Shown here: positions 6,332-13,922 of the stretch, piece after piece
Numbering within the stretch: position 1 is the stretch's first letter
Layout: each line of letters starts with the position of its first letter
Origin: a virus
Length of the DNA stretch: 40,878 bases
Direction: 5' to 3' (one strand)
IMG/VR virus record: IMGVR_UViG_3300034072_001941
Span: 1-40,878 of that record
Translations under genes and position numbers: made by a program
The notes under the pieces: model-generated
What the model was told of the DNA's origin: nothing
Databases searched by the model: none
Seen by the model: only the letters and a program-made list of their open reading frames with translations

Positions 6332-6634
6332 ATGGCAAGGCTCATGCAGAACATGACGTCCACGGCGTCCCGGCCACGGGGTGGGCGTCCGACGTTCCGG
6401 GCGGTGGTGACCTCCGTGTTGGAGGCTCATCCCGGGCTTCCGGTGTCGGATCTGATCACCCCGTTGACCGAGGAGTGGCGGAAAACCAACCGGGCTTACA
6501 GCAAAGACATGCTGGCGCTTCGGCTCTCGCAACATCTCCGCGAGATGGAACTAAAGGGACAGGCGAGCCGATCCATCATCAATGGGGAAACCCGGTGGTG
6601 GCCCGGATTGGGCGAGGAAGGAGGTGTCGCTTGA
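6332..6634 (+). CDS. Winged-helix-type protein, first gene of the early operon
   Basis: I start it at the ATG at 6332 because AAGAAGGAGA lies eight bases upstream; the frame is open back to an ATG at 6185 (149 residues), which has no such site. The 100-residue product has RPTFRAVVTSVLEAHPGLPVSDLI, then a helix with LRLSQHLREMELKGQASRS and a wing-like INGETRWWPG, as in winged-helix DNA-binding domains. As first early gene behind the operator it could be a Cro-like regulator. It overlaps the next gene by TTGA. Confidence 0.65.
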   Translation: MARLMQNMTSTASRPRGGRPTFRAVVTSVLEAHPGLPVSDLITPLTEEWRKTNRAYSKDMLALRLSQHLREMELKGQASRSIINGETRWWPGLGEEGGVA

Positions 6635-6978
6635 CGGCGTTGGCGATCGGGTTGGAAGCGGTGCCGGTGGGGAACCTGTTTTCCCGGCTCCGCGTGGTTT
6701 GCGGGCGCCATGGTTTGACCTTGTCTCAACTGTCTTGCCTATCGGTTCTTCATGAGGAGCCGTTGAACATGACGGAGATTTCCAAGGTGATGGACCATTC
6801 CACGGCGGCGTCCACGGGGTTGGTGGACCGGTTGGAAGAGATGGGTTTGATCGAGCGGAAGCATGCCAAGGGTGATCGCCGGTGCATCTACGTGCACCTG
6901 ACGGACAAAGGGCGGGGCGTCCTCGAAGACGTGGCCGCGGAGATCAAACAAGAAAGGGCTCCGTGCTATGTTGTTTGA
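6631..6978 (+). CDS. MarR-family transcriptional regulator
   Basis: A 115-residue MarR-type winged helix started at a TTG (6631) that overlaps the previous stop and has AAGGAGGTG eight bases upstream. The core is clear: LTLSQLSCLSVL, MTEISKVMDHSTAASTGLVDRLEEMGLIER (HTH, written in parts: MTEISKVMDHS and TAASTGLVDRLEEMG), then the wing KGDRRCIYVHLTDKG. MarR proteins bind palindromic operators as dimers. It is shorter at the C-terminus than cellular MarR proteins. It probably regulates the early operon; its operator is not identified. Confidence 0.85.
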   Translation: MTALAIGLEAVPVGNLFSRLRVVCGRHGLTLSQLSCLSVLHEEPLNMTEISKVMDHSTAASTGLVDRLEEMGLIERKHAKGDRRCIYVHLTDKGRGVLEDVAAEIKQERAPCYVV

Positions 6979-7309
6979 GATCAAAGAGTCGTTGAGTCCC
7001 AAGGAAGCTTGGTGCCGTCGGTTCCGGATTCTGACGGTGCATACGGCCCCGGGCGAATATGACACCAAGGGCCATCCCATCACGGAATCCCGGCAATGGT
7101 TGGCTGTTCGGCCCAACCCGCAGAATCCCGCGGAGACCATCCGTGGCGAGGGCGCCACCGAGCACGAGGCTTTGGCGGCGTTGGCGCTCAAGATCGGTGT
7201 CCCGATGTGGAACGAAGAAGGCTATGTGGCGTTCACGCCCTCTACACCAACGATCAACCGGACAGACGAGGTGCAATGCCTCTTGGCTTTGGAAGGGAGG
7301 GTGGCTTGA
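6968..7309 (+). CDS. Hypothetical early protein
   Basis: A 113-residue protein whose ATG overlaps the end of the MarR gene by 11 bases. It reads as a soluble protein with RWFRILTVHT-like strands, a WLAVRPNPQNPAETIRGEG segment and a predicted helix EHEALAALALKIG. I do not recognise a family. Phage early proteins with this 'AETIRGEGATEHEALAAL' style often carry a small DUF-like substrate-binding fold, but I cannot name one. It overlaps the next gene by TTGA. Confidence 0.65.
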   Translation: MLFEIKESLSPKEAWCRRFRILTVHTAPGEYDTKGHPITESRQWLAVRPNPQNPAETIRGEGATEHEALAALALKIGVPMWNEEGYVAFTPSTPTINRTDEVQCLLALEGRVA

Positions 7310-7479
7310 ACCCGGAGTTGGTGACGATCCACGATCTTGCCACGCGATGGCAAGTCAAGGTTCCCGCAGCGCGGGGAATTTGCAAACGCTTGAAGCTCCG
7401 TCCGTTGGAGCTAACCAGCAAGGTGAAGCGCTACCGGATTGAAGACGTGCGCCGGAAGGAGGCGGCTTTGGCATCGTGA
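7306..7479 (+). CDS. Small HTH protein, excisionase-like
   Basis: A 57-residue protein from a TTG start (7306) that overlaps the previous stop; GGGAGG lies six bases before it. The sequence LVTIHDLATRWQVKVPAARGICKRL is a MerR/excisionase-type helix-turn-helix followed by a wing and RYRIEDVRRKEA. Such proteins bend DNA at att sites to favour excision or act as small regulators. A second HTH of this type is encoded at 9731-10042, so which one is the excisionase is open. Confidence 0.65.
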   Translation: MNPELVTIHDLATRWQVKVPAARGICKRLKLRPLELTSKVKRYRIEDVRRKEAALAS

Positions 7480-7943
7480 ACGCGTTGGCACAGATTCAGA
7501 TTGTCAAGGTGGGGGACATTGTCCGGGTGCAGGGGGCTGGGCTTTCTGCGGTGGTGTTGGGCTTTCGCCAGGGGTTGGCGAGGTTTCCGGTGGTCGGGTG
7601 GTCGGCAAACGCTTTCGCGGCGATCGCTTTGGAAGAGGTGATCGAGATCATGGGGAGCGTGTTCGATCTGCCATGGCCGGAGGGAGTGGGTTGTATGTCC
7701 GCTCCGCTTCGCCTCGAGGTCGGGGACATCATCCGGGTGCATGATCCGGCGTTAGCCGAAGAGGACGGAGTGGATTGTGGATTCCTTGTCGGTGAATGCT
7801 GCGAGCATGGCACCGCTCACATTGCCACGCCGGGGAAAATCGGGACCTACAAAACCCATCAACTTTTGGCGCGAATGGGCAACGTCTTCGATTTGCCGGG
7901 TGGGCCGGGGCAGAAATTACAAACGGAAGGGGGTGTGCAGTGA
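7476..7943 (+). CDS. Hypothetical protein with an internal duplication
   Basis: A 155-residue protein from a GTG overlapping the previous stop (GTGA). It consists of two copies of one module: residues 10-67 (VKVGDIVRV ... GSVFDLPWP) and 80-143 (LEVGDIIRV ... GNVFDLPGG). The middle of the second copy contains DCGFLVGECCEHGTAH, with three Cys and a His that could bind a metal; the first lacks them. The VGDIVRV strand is typical of small beta-barrel (SH3- or KOW-like) folds. Function unknown. Confidence 0.65.
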   Translation: MNALAQIQIVKVGDIVRVQGAGLSAVVLGFRQGLARFPVVGWSANAFAAIALEEVIEIMGSVFDLPWPEGVGCMSAPLRLEVGDIIRVHDPALAEEDGVDCGFLVGECCEHGTAHIATPGKIGTYKTHQLLARMGNVFDLPGGPGQKLQTEGGVQ

Positions 7944-8275
7944 GAAAATCAAGTTTTGCTATTTTGGATATCATGGCCGCGTTTGGCGCGGGTATGGGGC
8001 AATTGTTCCGGGACGTTGGCGTAGGAGGTAGGATGCCGATGCCGGGCCGTGGCCGCCGGGTGCGGTATGGGGTTTCAGCGAGTGCCGGGCGCTCATTGAA
8101 TGACCGTTGTGTTGATGCCTATGGGACGCGGTATCGGACCGTTTTCCGCCAAGTTGGGAATAAGTTGGTCAAGGCGGGATTAGAGCGGACTACGAACAAA
8201 GGCCCTAGTCCGTGGCGCCGGGAAAAGCTCCGGCGCTTCATGGCGCGGATGAAGGAGGAAGGGCTTCCAGTATGA
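7940..8275 (+). CDS. Hypothetical basic protein
   Basis: A 111-residue, strongly basic protein from a GTG (7940) overlapping the previous stop, with GGAAGGGGG upstream. N-terminal hydrophobic helix (FAILDIMAAFGAGMGQLF) then Arg-rich regions (GRGRRVRYG, WRREKLRRFMARMKEE). It may bind nucleic acid or membrane. I do not recognise a family. ATGA overlap with the next gene supports the end and coupling. Confidence 0.55.
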   Translation: MRKSSFAILDIMAAFGAGMGQLFRDVGVGGRMPMPGRGRRVRYGVSASAGRSLNDRCVDAYGTRYRTVFRQVGNKLVKAGLERTTNKGPSPWRREKLRRFMARMKEEGLPV

Positions 8276-9051
8276 AGAAGGAGTGCACCAAAGCAAGCGT
8301 CCAAGCGGGGCCGCTGAAGTTCGCGGAATGGCGGGAAGCGATCGATGAAAACGACCCGGCCACGCTACTCATGGAGGCGGAAGCGGAGCAATGGGAGCAA
8401 CGGCTTTCCGATGCCCGGGCGGCGCTCCGGTTGTTTGCCGGCGGCGCGGTGCCGGGGATGCCGCGGGCTTCGTGGGAGATCGCCCGGAATGTGGTCCAGC
8501 GCATCCATGACGTGGCCTTGACGGAGGTCAGGGACGCGGGCGGAGATGTCGAGATCCCGCGGGGCCGGATGAGTCTGGCGGAAGCGCTGGGGGCCGGGGA
8601 GACGGCGGAACGGAAAAAGCTCCGGCTCGAACACTACCGGGTCTTTATGCGGTTTATCGGGCAGGGTGGCCCTCGCGACCTTGGTGCACTCCTGAAGAAC
8701 TTTCTGACGATCGCCCGCAAGGTGATGCCCACAATCGTGGACGGGATGACGCAAGTCGAGATGGGGGCCCTTGTGGGAGACTCCAAGCAAGCCCAGCGCA
8801 ACCGTGAGGAGAAGGTGGAACTCTTCTTCCGTTCGCGGGGGTTTGCCGGGTTCCACCTGATGGGGAACACGGCCACGGAGGAGACCCGGCAAAAGCTGGC
8901 CAAGTCTCAGGCCGGGAATAAGAACCGTGCCACCGGGACGGCGCGGAAGAAGGCGGAAGCGGCCAAAGCTGCCGGGACGGCGGCGCCGGAACCGAACGAG
9001 GCGCGACGGGCCAAGAAGAAGGCAGCCAAGAGGAAAGGGGGCTCAAAGTGA
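8272..9051 (+). CDS. Hypothetical helical protein with Lys/Ala-rich tail
   Basis: A 259-residue protein starting at the ATG that overlaps the previous stop. It is mainly helical; MTQVEMGALVGDSKQAQRNREE (in parts MTQVEMGALVGD and SKQAQRNREE) resembles a helix-turn-helix, and the last 45 residues are rich in Lys, Arg and Ala (TARKKAEAAKAAGTAA, RRAKKKAAKRKGG), as in histone-H1-like DNA-binding tails. Genome handling or regulation during early infection is a reasonable inference. No family recognised. Confidence 0.65.
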   Translation: MKKECTKASVQAGPLKFAEWREAIDENDPATLLMEAEAEQWEQRLSDARAALRLFAGGAVPGMPRASWEIARNVVQRIHDVALTEVRDAGGDVEIPRGRMSLAEALGAGETAERKKLRLEHYRVFMRFIGQGGPRDLGALLKNFLTIARKVMPTIVDGMTQVEMGALVGDSKQAQRNREEKVELFFRSRGFAGFHLMGNTATEETRQKLAKSQAGNKNRATGTARKKAEAAKAAGTAAPEPNEARRAKKKAAKRKGGSK

Positions 9052-9458
9052 CTTACGTGGCGATTGCGGACGATCGGCTGTCGACGGATGCGTTGGTGTG
9101 GGCGGGTGGGTTTGAGTTTTTGGACACGGCGTGGGCTTATGCGGACATGGTGGCGCGGAACGAGCGTTACCGGGTGCCGGTGGCTATCCGGGCAGAGGGG
9201 GAGATTTTGTGGAAGGCTCCGGTGGCCCAATGCGTCCCGGGGGGTGTCTTTCGCCGCTCTCAGATCATCGAGTCCCTGGCCGGTTTCGGCCGGGAATACG
9301 GATTGGATGAGAAGATCCCGGGAGCGGAGCCGGAGAAGGTCAAGGAACGGGTGGTTTATGAACTGCCGGAACCGTGGCCGGTGATGGTGGCGCAAGAGGT
9401 TTGGCGGCGTGTGCGGCGCTGGTTCCTCGATTGGTGGCCGCTGGGGTGGTTTCTTTAA
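9048..9458 (+). CDS. Hypothetical early protein
   Basis: A 136-residue protein from a GTG overlapping the previous stop (GTGA). The N-terminal part (WAGGFEFLDTAWAYADMVARN) and AIRAEGEILWKAP suggest a small alpha-beta fold; the C-terminus is Trp-rich and amphipathic (WRRVRRWFLDWWPLGWFL), which might touch membrane. No family recognised. The early operon pauses here with a 36-base A-rich gap (AAGAAGTAAGC, repeated before 10348). Confidence 0.6.
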   Translation: MTYVAIADDRLSTDALVWAGGFEFLDTAWAYADMVARNERYRVPVAIRAEGEILWKAPVAQCVPGGVFRRSQIIESLAGFGREYGLDEKIPGAEPEKVKERVVYELPEPWPVMVAQEVWRRVRRWFLDWWPLGWFL

Positions 9459-9494
9459 GAAGTAAGCGAAAAACAACAAACAAGCAAGATACAA

Positions 9495-9734
9495 ATGGCA
9501 AACCAAGCACCTGTGTTTCAAGTCCGGCTCGGCTCCGTCTCTGGGGCGGTGTTCGAGCGGTCCACGAATGGCGGGGGACGGACGTGGTATTCCACGAAGA
9601 TCAACACGCAATATAAGGACGAGCGGGATGGGCAATGGAAGGACTCCATGAACTTTGACGAAGGCGACCTCGCCAACGTGGAAAAAGTCTCCCTCGCCTG
9701 CCTCCAATTCATCATCAAGCAGAAGACGAAGTGA
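9495..9734 (+). CDS. Conserved small protein of unknown function
   Basis: A 79-residue protein. The order VFQVRLGSVSGAVFE, a WYSTKINTQYKD strand, W-K-D-SMNF and a final helix NVEKVSLACLQFII matches a small uncharacterised family that I remember from planctomycetes, verrucomicrobia and their mobile elements. It looks like a compact beta-beta-alpha DNA- or ligand-binding unit. The link supports the host inference. GTGA overlap joins it to the following HTH gene. Confidence 0.65.
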   Translation: MANQAPVFQVRLGSVSGAVFERSTNGGGRTWYSTKINTQYKDERDGQWKDSMNFDEGDLANVEKVSLACLQFIIKQKTK

Positions 9735-10042
9735 ACTTGAACGAACCAACCAACCAACCGATTTCTCCGGCCCTGACCTCCCTCACGGTGAAGCAAGTGG
9801 CCGTGATCGTGGGGGCACCGGCTCCGACGTTGTATCAACTGATCGAGCGTGGGGAGTTCCCAGCGCACAAGCTGGGCGGCCGGATCCACATTTGGCGGCG
9901 TCAGCTCATCAACTGGCTGGTGCAAGCCGGGGCGGCGGCGGACGAGGCGGAAGCGGAGATCATCATCGAACGCCACCTCGCTGCAGAACCGCCCAAGAAA
10001 CGGAACCGGGGACGACTGGGGCGGCCGGTGGGGCTGGTTTGA
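9731..10042 (+). CDS. Excisionase-family HTH protein
   Basis: A 103-residue protein from a GTG overlapping the previous stop. Residues 17-60 (LTVKQVAVIVGAPAPTLYQL, GEFPAHKLGGRIHIWRRQL) are a classic excisionase/MerR-like DNA-binding domain, the type that reads as 'helix-turn-helix domain 17'. The C-terminus is basic (KKRNRGRLGRP). Together with the smaller HTH at 7306 it is a candidate for the directionality factor of the integrase. Confidence 0.75.
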   Translation: MNLNEPTNQPISPALTSLTVKQVAVIVGAPAPTLYQLIERGEFPAHKLGGRIHIWRRQLINWLVQAGAAADEAEAEIIIERHLAAEPPKKRNRGRLGRPVGLV

Positions 10043-10077
10043 GTAAGTGAGAGGTGAGAATGCAGAAGGGAGAATAG

Positions 10078-10326
10078 ATGAGTAACACGAAATCAAGAGG
10101 GGGAATTGGCTTTATCGGCTTGCTGACGATTTTGTTTATCGGCTTGAAGCTCTGCGGGGTGATCGATTGGGCGTGGCTTTGGGTGCTGTCCCCGATGTGG
10201 ATCATGGCCATCATCGTCGTGCTCGTATTGGGGACGCTGTTTTTGGCTTTGGTAAGTGAAACGCCGTCCCAGAAGGCGGCGCGCTTGGCTGGGGAGCGTG
10301 CCGAGCGGTTGAGAAATAAGAAGTAA
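10078..10326 (+). CDS. Two-pass membrane protein, 'transmembrane Fragile-X-F' type
   Basis: An 82-residue protein with two membrane segments (FIGLLTILFIGLKLCGVI and MWIMAIIVVLVLGTLFLAL) and a charged C-terminus. The string GFIGLLTILFIGLKL...WLWVLSPMWI is the signature of the small phage and prophage proteins annotated as transmembrane Fragile-X-F. Their function is unknown to me. AGAAGGGAGA precedes the ATG. Confidence 0.8.
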   Translation: MSNTKSRGGIGFIGLLTILFIGLKLCGVIDWAWLWVLSPMWIMAIIVVLVLGTLFLALVSETPSQKAARLAGERAERLRNKK

Positions 10327-10347
10327 GCAGAAGGTAGAAAGCAAACG

Positions 10348-11949
10348 ATGAACCACACGGAAGTCATGAACATCACCGTTTTGTCCTTGGGCGAACTGGT
10401 GGAACCGGCGGCCAATGCCCGGCGCAAGATGGACCCGGCCAAGCTGCAAGATTTGGCGCGGAGCATCTTGGCGGATGGGGTGTTGCAAAACCTGCTCGGC
10501 AAGGTCCGGGAGGACGGCAAGGTGGAGGTCGTCGCAGGGGCGCGGCGTCTCCGTGCGTCCCGTTTAGCGGTCGAGATGGCTTTGGAGCGGGGTTTGCAAG
10601 AGTTGGCCCGGGCGCGTGCCACTGTGCCCGTCCGGATCCTCACCACCGAGGAGGCGGCCAAGGCGGAAATCCTCCAACTGGTGGAGAACCTGCAACGGGA
10701 ATCGATGTCCATCCGGGACGAGGTGGACGGCCTGGGGCGGCTGGTCGATGCCGGGATGAGTGCGGACGAAGTGGCGGAGCGGACGGGCCTGGAATCCAAA
10801 TACGTCCGGAACCGGGTTCTTCTCCGGCGTCTCCCGGAATCTTTGATGGCGGCGCTCGAAGCCGGGAAGGTGCAGGTGAAGGCGTGCGAGCATGTGGCCA
10901 AGGTGCCGGGCGCGGAAGATCGGGAAGCTTTGGCGGTGCGCGTGCTGCGTCCGGAATCCTCCGAGCATCCGCTCACGGCGGAGGAGACGCTGGAAATCAT
11001 CCGGGATGAATATGTGATGCCTTTGGAGAACGTGATCTTTGGCCCGATGACGGAGCTTCATGGATTCCCGGTGTGCGCGGGCTGCCCTCACCGGATCATC
11101 AAGCAGCGGACCGGGGCGTGGTGCTCCAACGTGGCGTGTCTGCGGGAAAAGGCGGTGGCGGAGTTTGTGCGGGGAGAAGGCCGGGGCTCCGCGGACGATG
11201 TCCGGGTTTACACGGACATCGAAAGCGCCTGGACGGGTCCAGGTGGATCCCTTGCGGCGGATGCGCGGTATTTGGACACGGCGGCGCCGGTGCCTCCGCG
11301 TGAGTTGGGGCACTATGACGAGGTGCCGTGGTGGGTCTATCTGGACGAAAAGGTTCCGGGTTGGCGGGACGAAATCAAGACGTTCCGGGTGTTGCATCCG
11401 CGGACCGGGGTGGTGCATGTGGTGGTGGACAAGGGGGCGCTGAAGCTGCTGATCAAGTCCCGGGCGGAAGCGGCGCCGGTGCCCGCGGAGTCCCCGGGTT
11501 CTGCGGAGGGGGCTGAAGTCGACGGGACCGAGGAAACGCCGATGCCGGAAGCGCCATCCCGGGATCGTGGGCCCGCTCCGGAAGCGAAGGCGAAGACGAT
11601 GGAGCCGGGGGATTTGGCCATCTACCGGGGTTTGATCAACTCCACGGCGGCCATCGGCGGGGATGTCCTGTCCTTGCCATCGGTGCTCCGGTTTCTAGGG
11701 CATGTGCTGATGGTGACGATGCCGGCCGCGGATCTCCGCCGGTGGTGCGAGGCGTGCGGGGTGGACATCTCCGTGGAATCTCCGGCCGGGGCGATGACCA
11801 CGGCCATGGAGCATCTCCACCCGATCGTCCGCGAGGCGTGGATCCTGGCGGGGTTGACGATCCGGGACGCGGCGCATGCCTCGACGGTGACGGGGTTCAT
11901 CGATGACGCGTTGGAAGCCTGTGTGAAAGGAAAGGGGGTGGCGGCGTGA
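10348..11949 (+). CDS. ParB-like protein with a four-Cys cluster
   Basis: A 533-residue protein. N-terminal ParB/Spo0J-type domain (about 8-120) with AANARR, GVLQNLLG and VVAGARRLRA; then an HTH (SADEVAERTGLESKYVRNRV, 138-157) and a linker to C243xxC246H...C259xxxxC264, a probable zinc site. A low-complexity acidic/Pro stretch separates a C-terminal helical domain (about 410-533). ParB folds bind CTP and load on DNA; phage members act in plasmid-like partition, regulation or replication. No ParA is encoded near, so classic partition is unlikely. ATG at 10366 is an alternative start. Confidence 0.8.
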   Translation: MNHTEVMNITVLSLGELVEPAANARRKMDPAKLQDLARSILADGVLQNLLGKVREDGKVEVVAGARRLRASRLAVEMALERGLQELARARATVPVRILTTEEAAKAEILQLVENLQRESMSIRDEVDGLGRLVDAGMSADEVAERTGLESKYVRNRVLLRRLPESLMAALEAGKVQVKACEHVAKVPGAEDREALAVRVLRPESSEHPLTAEETLEIIRDEYVMPLENVIFGPMTELHGFPVCAGCPHRIIKQRTGAWCSNVACLREKAVAEFVRGEGRGSADDVRVYTDIESAWTGPGGSLAADARYLDTAAPVPPRELGHYDEVPWWVYLDEKVPGWRDEIKTFRVLHPRTGVVHVVVDKGALKLLIKSRAEAAPVPAESPGSAEGAEVDGTEETPMPEAPSRDRGPAPEAKAKTMEPGDLAIYRGLINSTAAIGGDVLSLPSVLRFLGHVLMVTMPAADLRRWCEACGVDISVESPAGAMTTAMEHLHPIVREAWILAGLTIRDAAHASTVTGFIDDALEACVKGKGVAA

Positions 11950-12191
11950 ACTCTCGGGTGTCTTATCAACGCGGGCGGGTGCGGGTAATCCGGCGAAAGA
12001 TCCGGCGGAAAGAACCGCGCCACAATGAGGTGATTGGGCGGGTTTACGTGGTGCAAGTGTGGACCAAAGGAAAGGGATGGGCGGATATTTTGGACCGCTG
12101 GAACTTCCTCCCGGCCCGGGCCATCGCCATGGCGCTTTCCCGGATCATCGGCGGGGAACGGTATCAAACCAAGGTGGAGGGCGGCGCGTGA
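11946..12191 (+). CDS. Small basic hypothetical protein
   Basis: An 81-residue protein from a GTG overlapping the ParB-like stop (GTGA). The first 30 residues are strongly basic (RGRVRVIRRKIRRKEPRH), then VIGRVYVVQVW, WADILDRWNF and a helix ARAIAMALSRIIGG. It looks like a small nucleic-acid-binding protein. No family recognised; position is directly upstream of the replication genes. Confidence 0.6.
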   Translation: MNSRVSYQRGRVRVIRRKIRRKEPRHNEVIGRVYVVQVWTKGKGWADILDRWNFLPARAIAMALSRIIGGERYQTKVEGGA

Positions 12192-12394
12192 TGGATGGGG
12201 AGATTTCGGGCTTGCCCTTGGCGGCGCAGTGTCTGGAAGGGGCCATCGTGCTCCTGACCCGGGCGGCGGACGAGGTGGGGAAGTTTGAGGGCGCTCAAGC
12301 GATCCATGAGGAAGCTTCGATCGACCTGGCGCTTGATCAGTGCCGGACGGTGAAGGCGTTTTTGAGAGACCGGATTTTTAGTGAGGCAAAGTAG
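12191..12394 (+). CDS. Small acidic hypothetical protein
   Basis: A 67-residue helical protein from the ATG at 12191, one base into the previous stop (a GTG at 12188 is in frame and would overlap as GTGA). It contains LPLAAQCLEGAIVLLTRAADE and LALDQCRTVKAFLRDRI, probably two or three helices. No family recognised. It lies just before the primase gene. Confidence 0.55.
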   Translation: MDGEISGLPLAAQCLEGAIVLLTRAADEVGKFEGAQAIHEEASIDLALDQCRTVKAFLRDRIFSEAK

Positions 12395-12396
12395 CC

Positions 12397-13560
12397 ATGG
12401 ACATCATCGAACGAGCCAAAAAACTAGCGGCCACGGCGCGGCCGGCGGTCCAGGGGCAGCATGGAAGCGGCACAACGTTTGCCCTGGCCGTCTCCTTGGT
12501 CCACGGCTTCGGGCTAGACCAAACCGATGCCCTGGCGGTGATGCTGGAAGACTGGAATCACCGGTGCATGCCACCGTGGTCTGAAGCGGATCTGGCCCGC
12601 AAGGTGCGGGAGGCGGCGGCCAAGGGGCGTCCTCCGGCGGGGAAAACCTGGGGATGGCTCCTCGAAGGGGCCCCGGCGCCGGATTACGGGACCGGGCGGA
12701 CGGTGCCGGCCGCGGGTTCGGTGGAGGCGCGGGCGTGTTTCAATCCGGAAGCGCTCCGGGCCAAGTATGTGCCGGAGTTCGGCCAGAAGAAGTGGTGGAC
12801 GTCGCGGTCACCGGTGCAACGCCCGGCGGAGGTATCGGCCACGGCGTATTTGGACGCGGTGTTCCGGCCCGGGGACAAGGTGCTGGTGTGCACTAGCAAG
12901 ACGAGCCAAGGCGATTTGCTTTATTGGGTGGGGCGTGGCTGGTTCCGGCTGGGGAATGCTCCGGGCATCCAAGCGGCGCCGTGTGATGCGCCAACCGGTG
13001 GCCCGGAGGGAGTGTGGTATCTTTCCAATCCGGTGACGGGCAAGTGGGCTTGCAAAGCGTGCCGGCATGAGGCCGGGCCGGGTGTCACGGGCCGGATTTG
13101 TGCCCAGCATGGCACCGCGCATTGGAACACGGCGGACCGGAACGGGTGGGTGCTCTCCCGGCGGGCGGAAGCAAACGTGGCGGATTTCCGCCACCTGGTC
13201 CTCGAACACGATCCACCGGAGCATGCGGACAAGCTGGAGCATGCCCAACTGTGGGTGTCGTTCTTGGCTCAATTGCCCATGCCCATCGTTTCGATCGCGA
13301 ATTCCGGTGGCAAGAGTTTCCATGCCGTGATCCGGCTGGAAGCCGCAACAAAGCGGGACTGGGACGAGCTTCGGTCGGTGTGCATCAAGTGGTTGGTGCC
13401 TTACGGCGCCGATCCGAGGGCCATCCGGGCGGTGCAACTGACACGGCTCCCGAACTGCATGAGGGGGAGTCAGAACCAAGAGTTGTTGTATCTGGATCCG
13501 GCGCCGGATGATGAGCCGGTGGCGGGGTGGAAAATGAATGTGGGAGGGCAGGGACGATGA
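12397..13560 (+). CDS. Primase of the archaeo-eukaryotic (AEP) type
   Basis: A 387-residue protein. Residues 1-80 form a PriCT-like helical unit (PPWSEADLARKVREAA). A Cys/His stretch 219-245 (CKACRH ... CAQHGTAH) may bind zinc. The catalytic AEP part has FRHLVLEHD (264-272, acidic motif), SIANSGGKSFHAVIR (299-313, the sGGKSxH motif), D339 and RLPNC (350-354). It should make primers for phage replication and partner with the helicase encoded two genes later. GAGG precedes the ATG at a usable distance. Confidence 0.8.
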   Translation: MDIIERAKKLAATARPAVQGQHGSGTTFALAVSLVHGFGLDQTDALAVMLEDWNHRCMPPWSEADLARKVREAAAKGRPPAGKTWGWLLEGAPAPDYGTGRTVPAAGSVEARACFNPEALRAKYVPEFGQKKWWTSRSPVQRPAEVSATAYLDAVFRPGDKVLVCTSKTSQGDLLYWVGRGWFRLGNAPGIQAAPCDAPTGGPEGVWYLSNPVTGKWACKACRHEAGPGVTGRICAQHGTAHWNTADRNGWVLSRRAEANVADFRHLVLEHDPPEHADKLEHAQLWVSFLAQLPMPIVSIANSGGKSFHAVIRLEAATKRDWDELRSVCIKWLVPYGADPRAIRAVQLTRLPNCMRGSQNQELLYLDPAPDDEPVAGWKMNVGGQGR

Positions 13561-13916
13561 AAACGAGAGTGATCGAAAGAGAAAGCAGTTGCGACACCGT
13601 AAGCCTGACTTTGGGCGATTGGATGGATTTCAACACTGGGGTGCCGATCCCGGACAAGTGGAAGGGTTTGCAGCCCTGGGATGTAGTGGCCTGGCAGACG
13701 GTGGATCACAAAGAGGAAGTAACGTTTCAAATCATTGCGGAAACCCCGGCGGAAAGGTTTGCTTTGGAGAACAGTGATAAACTCGTCTTGGAAGGTCACG
13801 AGTTTTTTCTCAAGCGCGTGGCTCGCAAAATCGTTTTCGGGGGTGTTGATCCGATTGAGTATTGGGAAGTTCGCGCGGTGCGCTTCTTTGAGCCGGAGGT
13901 TGACGCGGCCCCCTAA
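13557..13916 (+). CDS. Hypothetical protein between primase and helicase
   Basis: A 119-residue protein starting at the ATG that overlaps the primase stop (ATGA). It reads as a mostly beta protein (WDVVAWQTVDHKEEVTFQII, FFLKRVARKIVFGG, YWEVRAVRFFEPEV), possibly an OB- or PUA-like fold. The codon composition is a little less GC-rich than its neighbours. No family recognised; its place suggests a replication accessory role. Confidence 0.6.
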   Translation: MKTRVIERESSCDTVSLTLGDWMDFNTGVPIPDKWKGLQPWDVVAWQTVDHKEEVTFQIIAETPAERFALENSDKLVLEGHEFFLKRVARKIVFGGVDPIEYWEVRAVRFFEPEVDAAP

Positions 13917-13922
13917 AACGCC

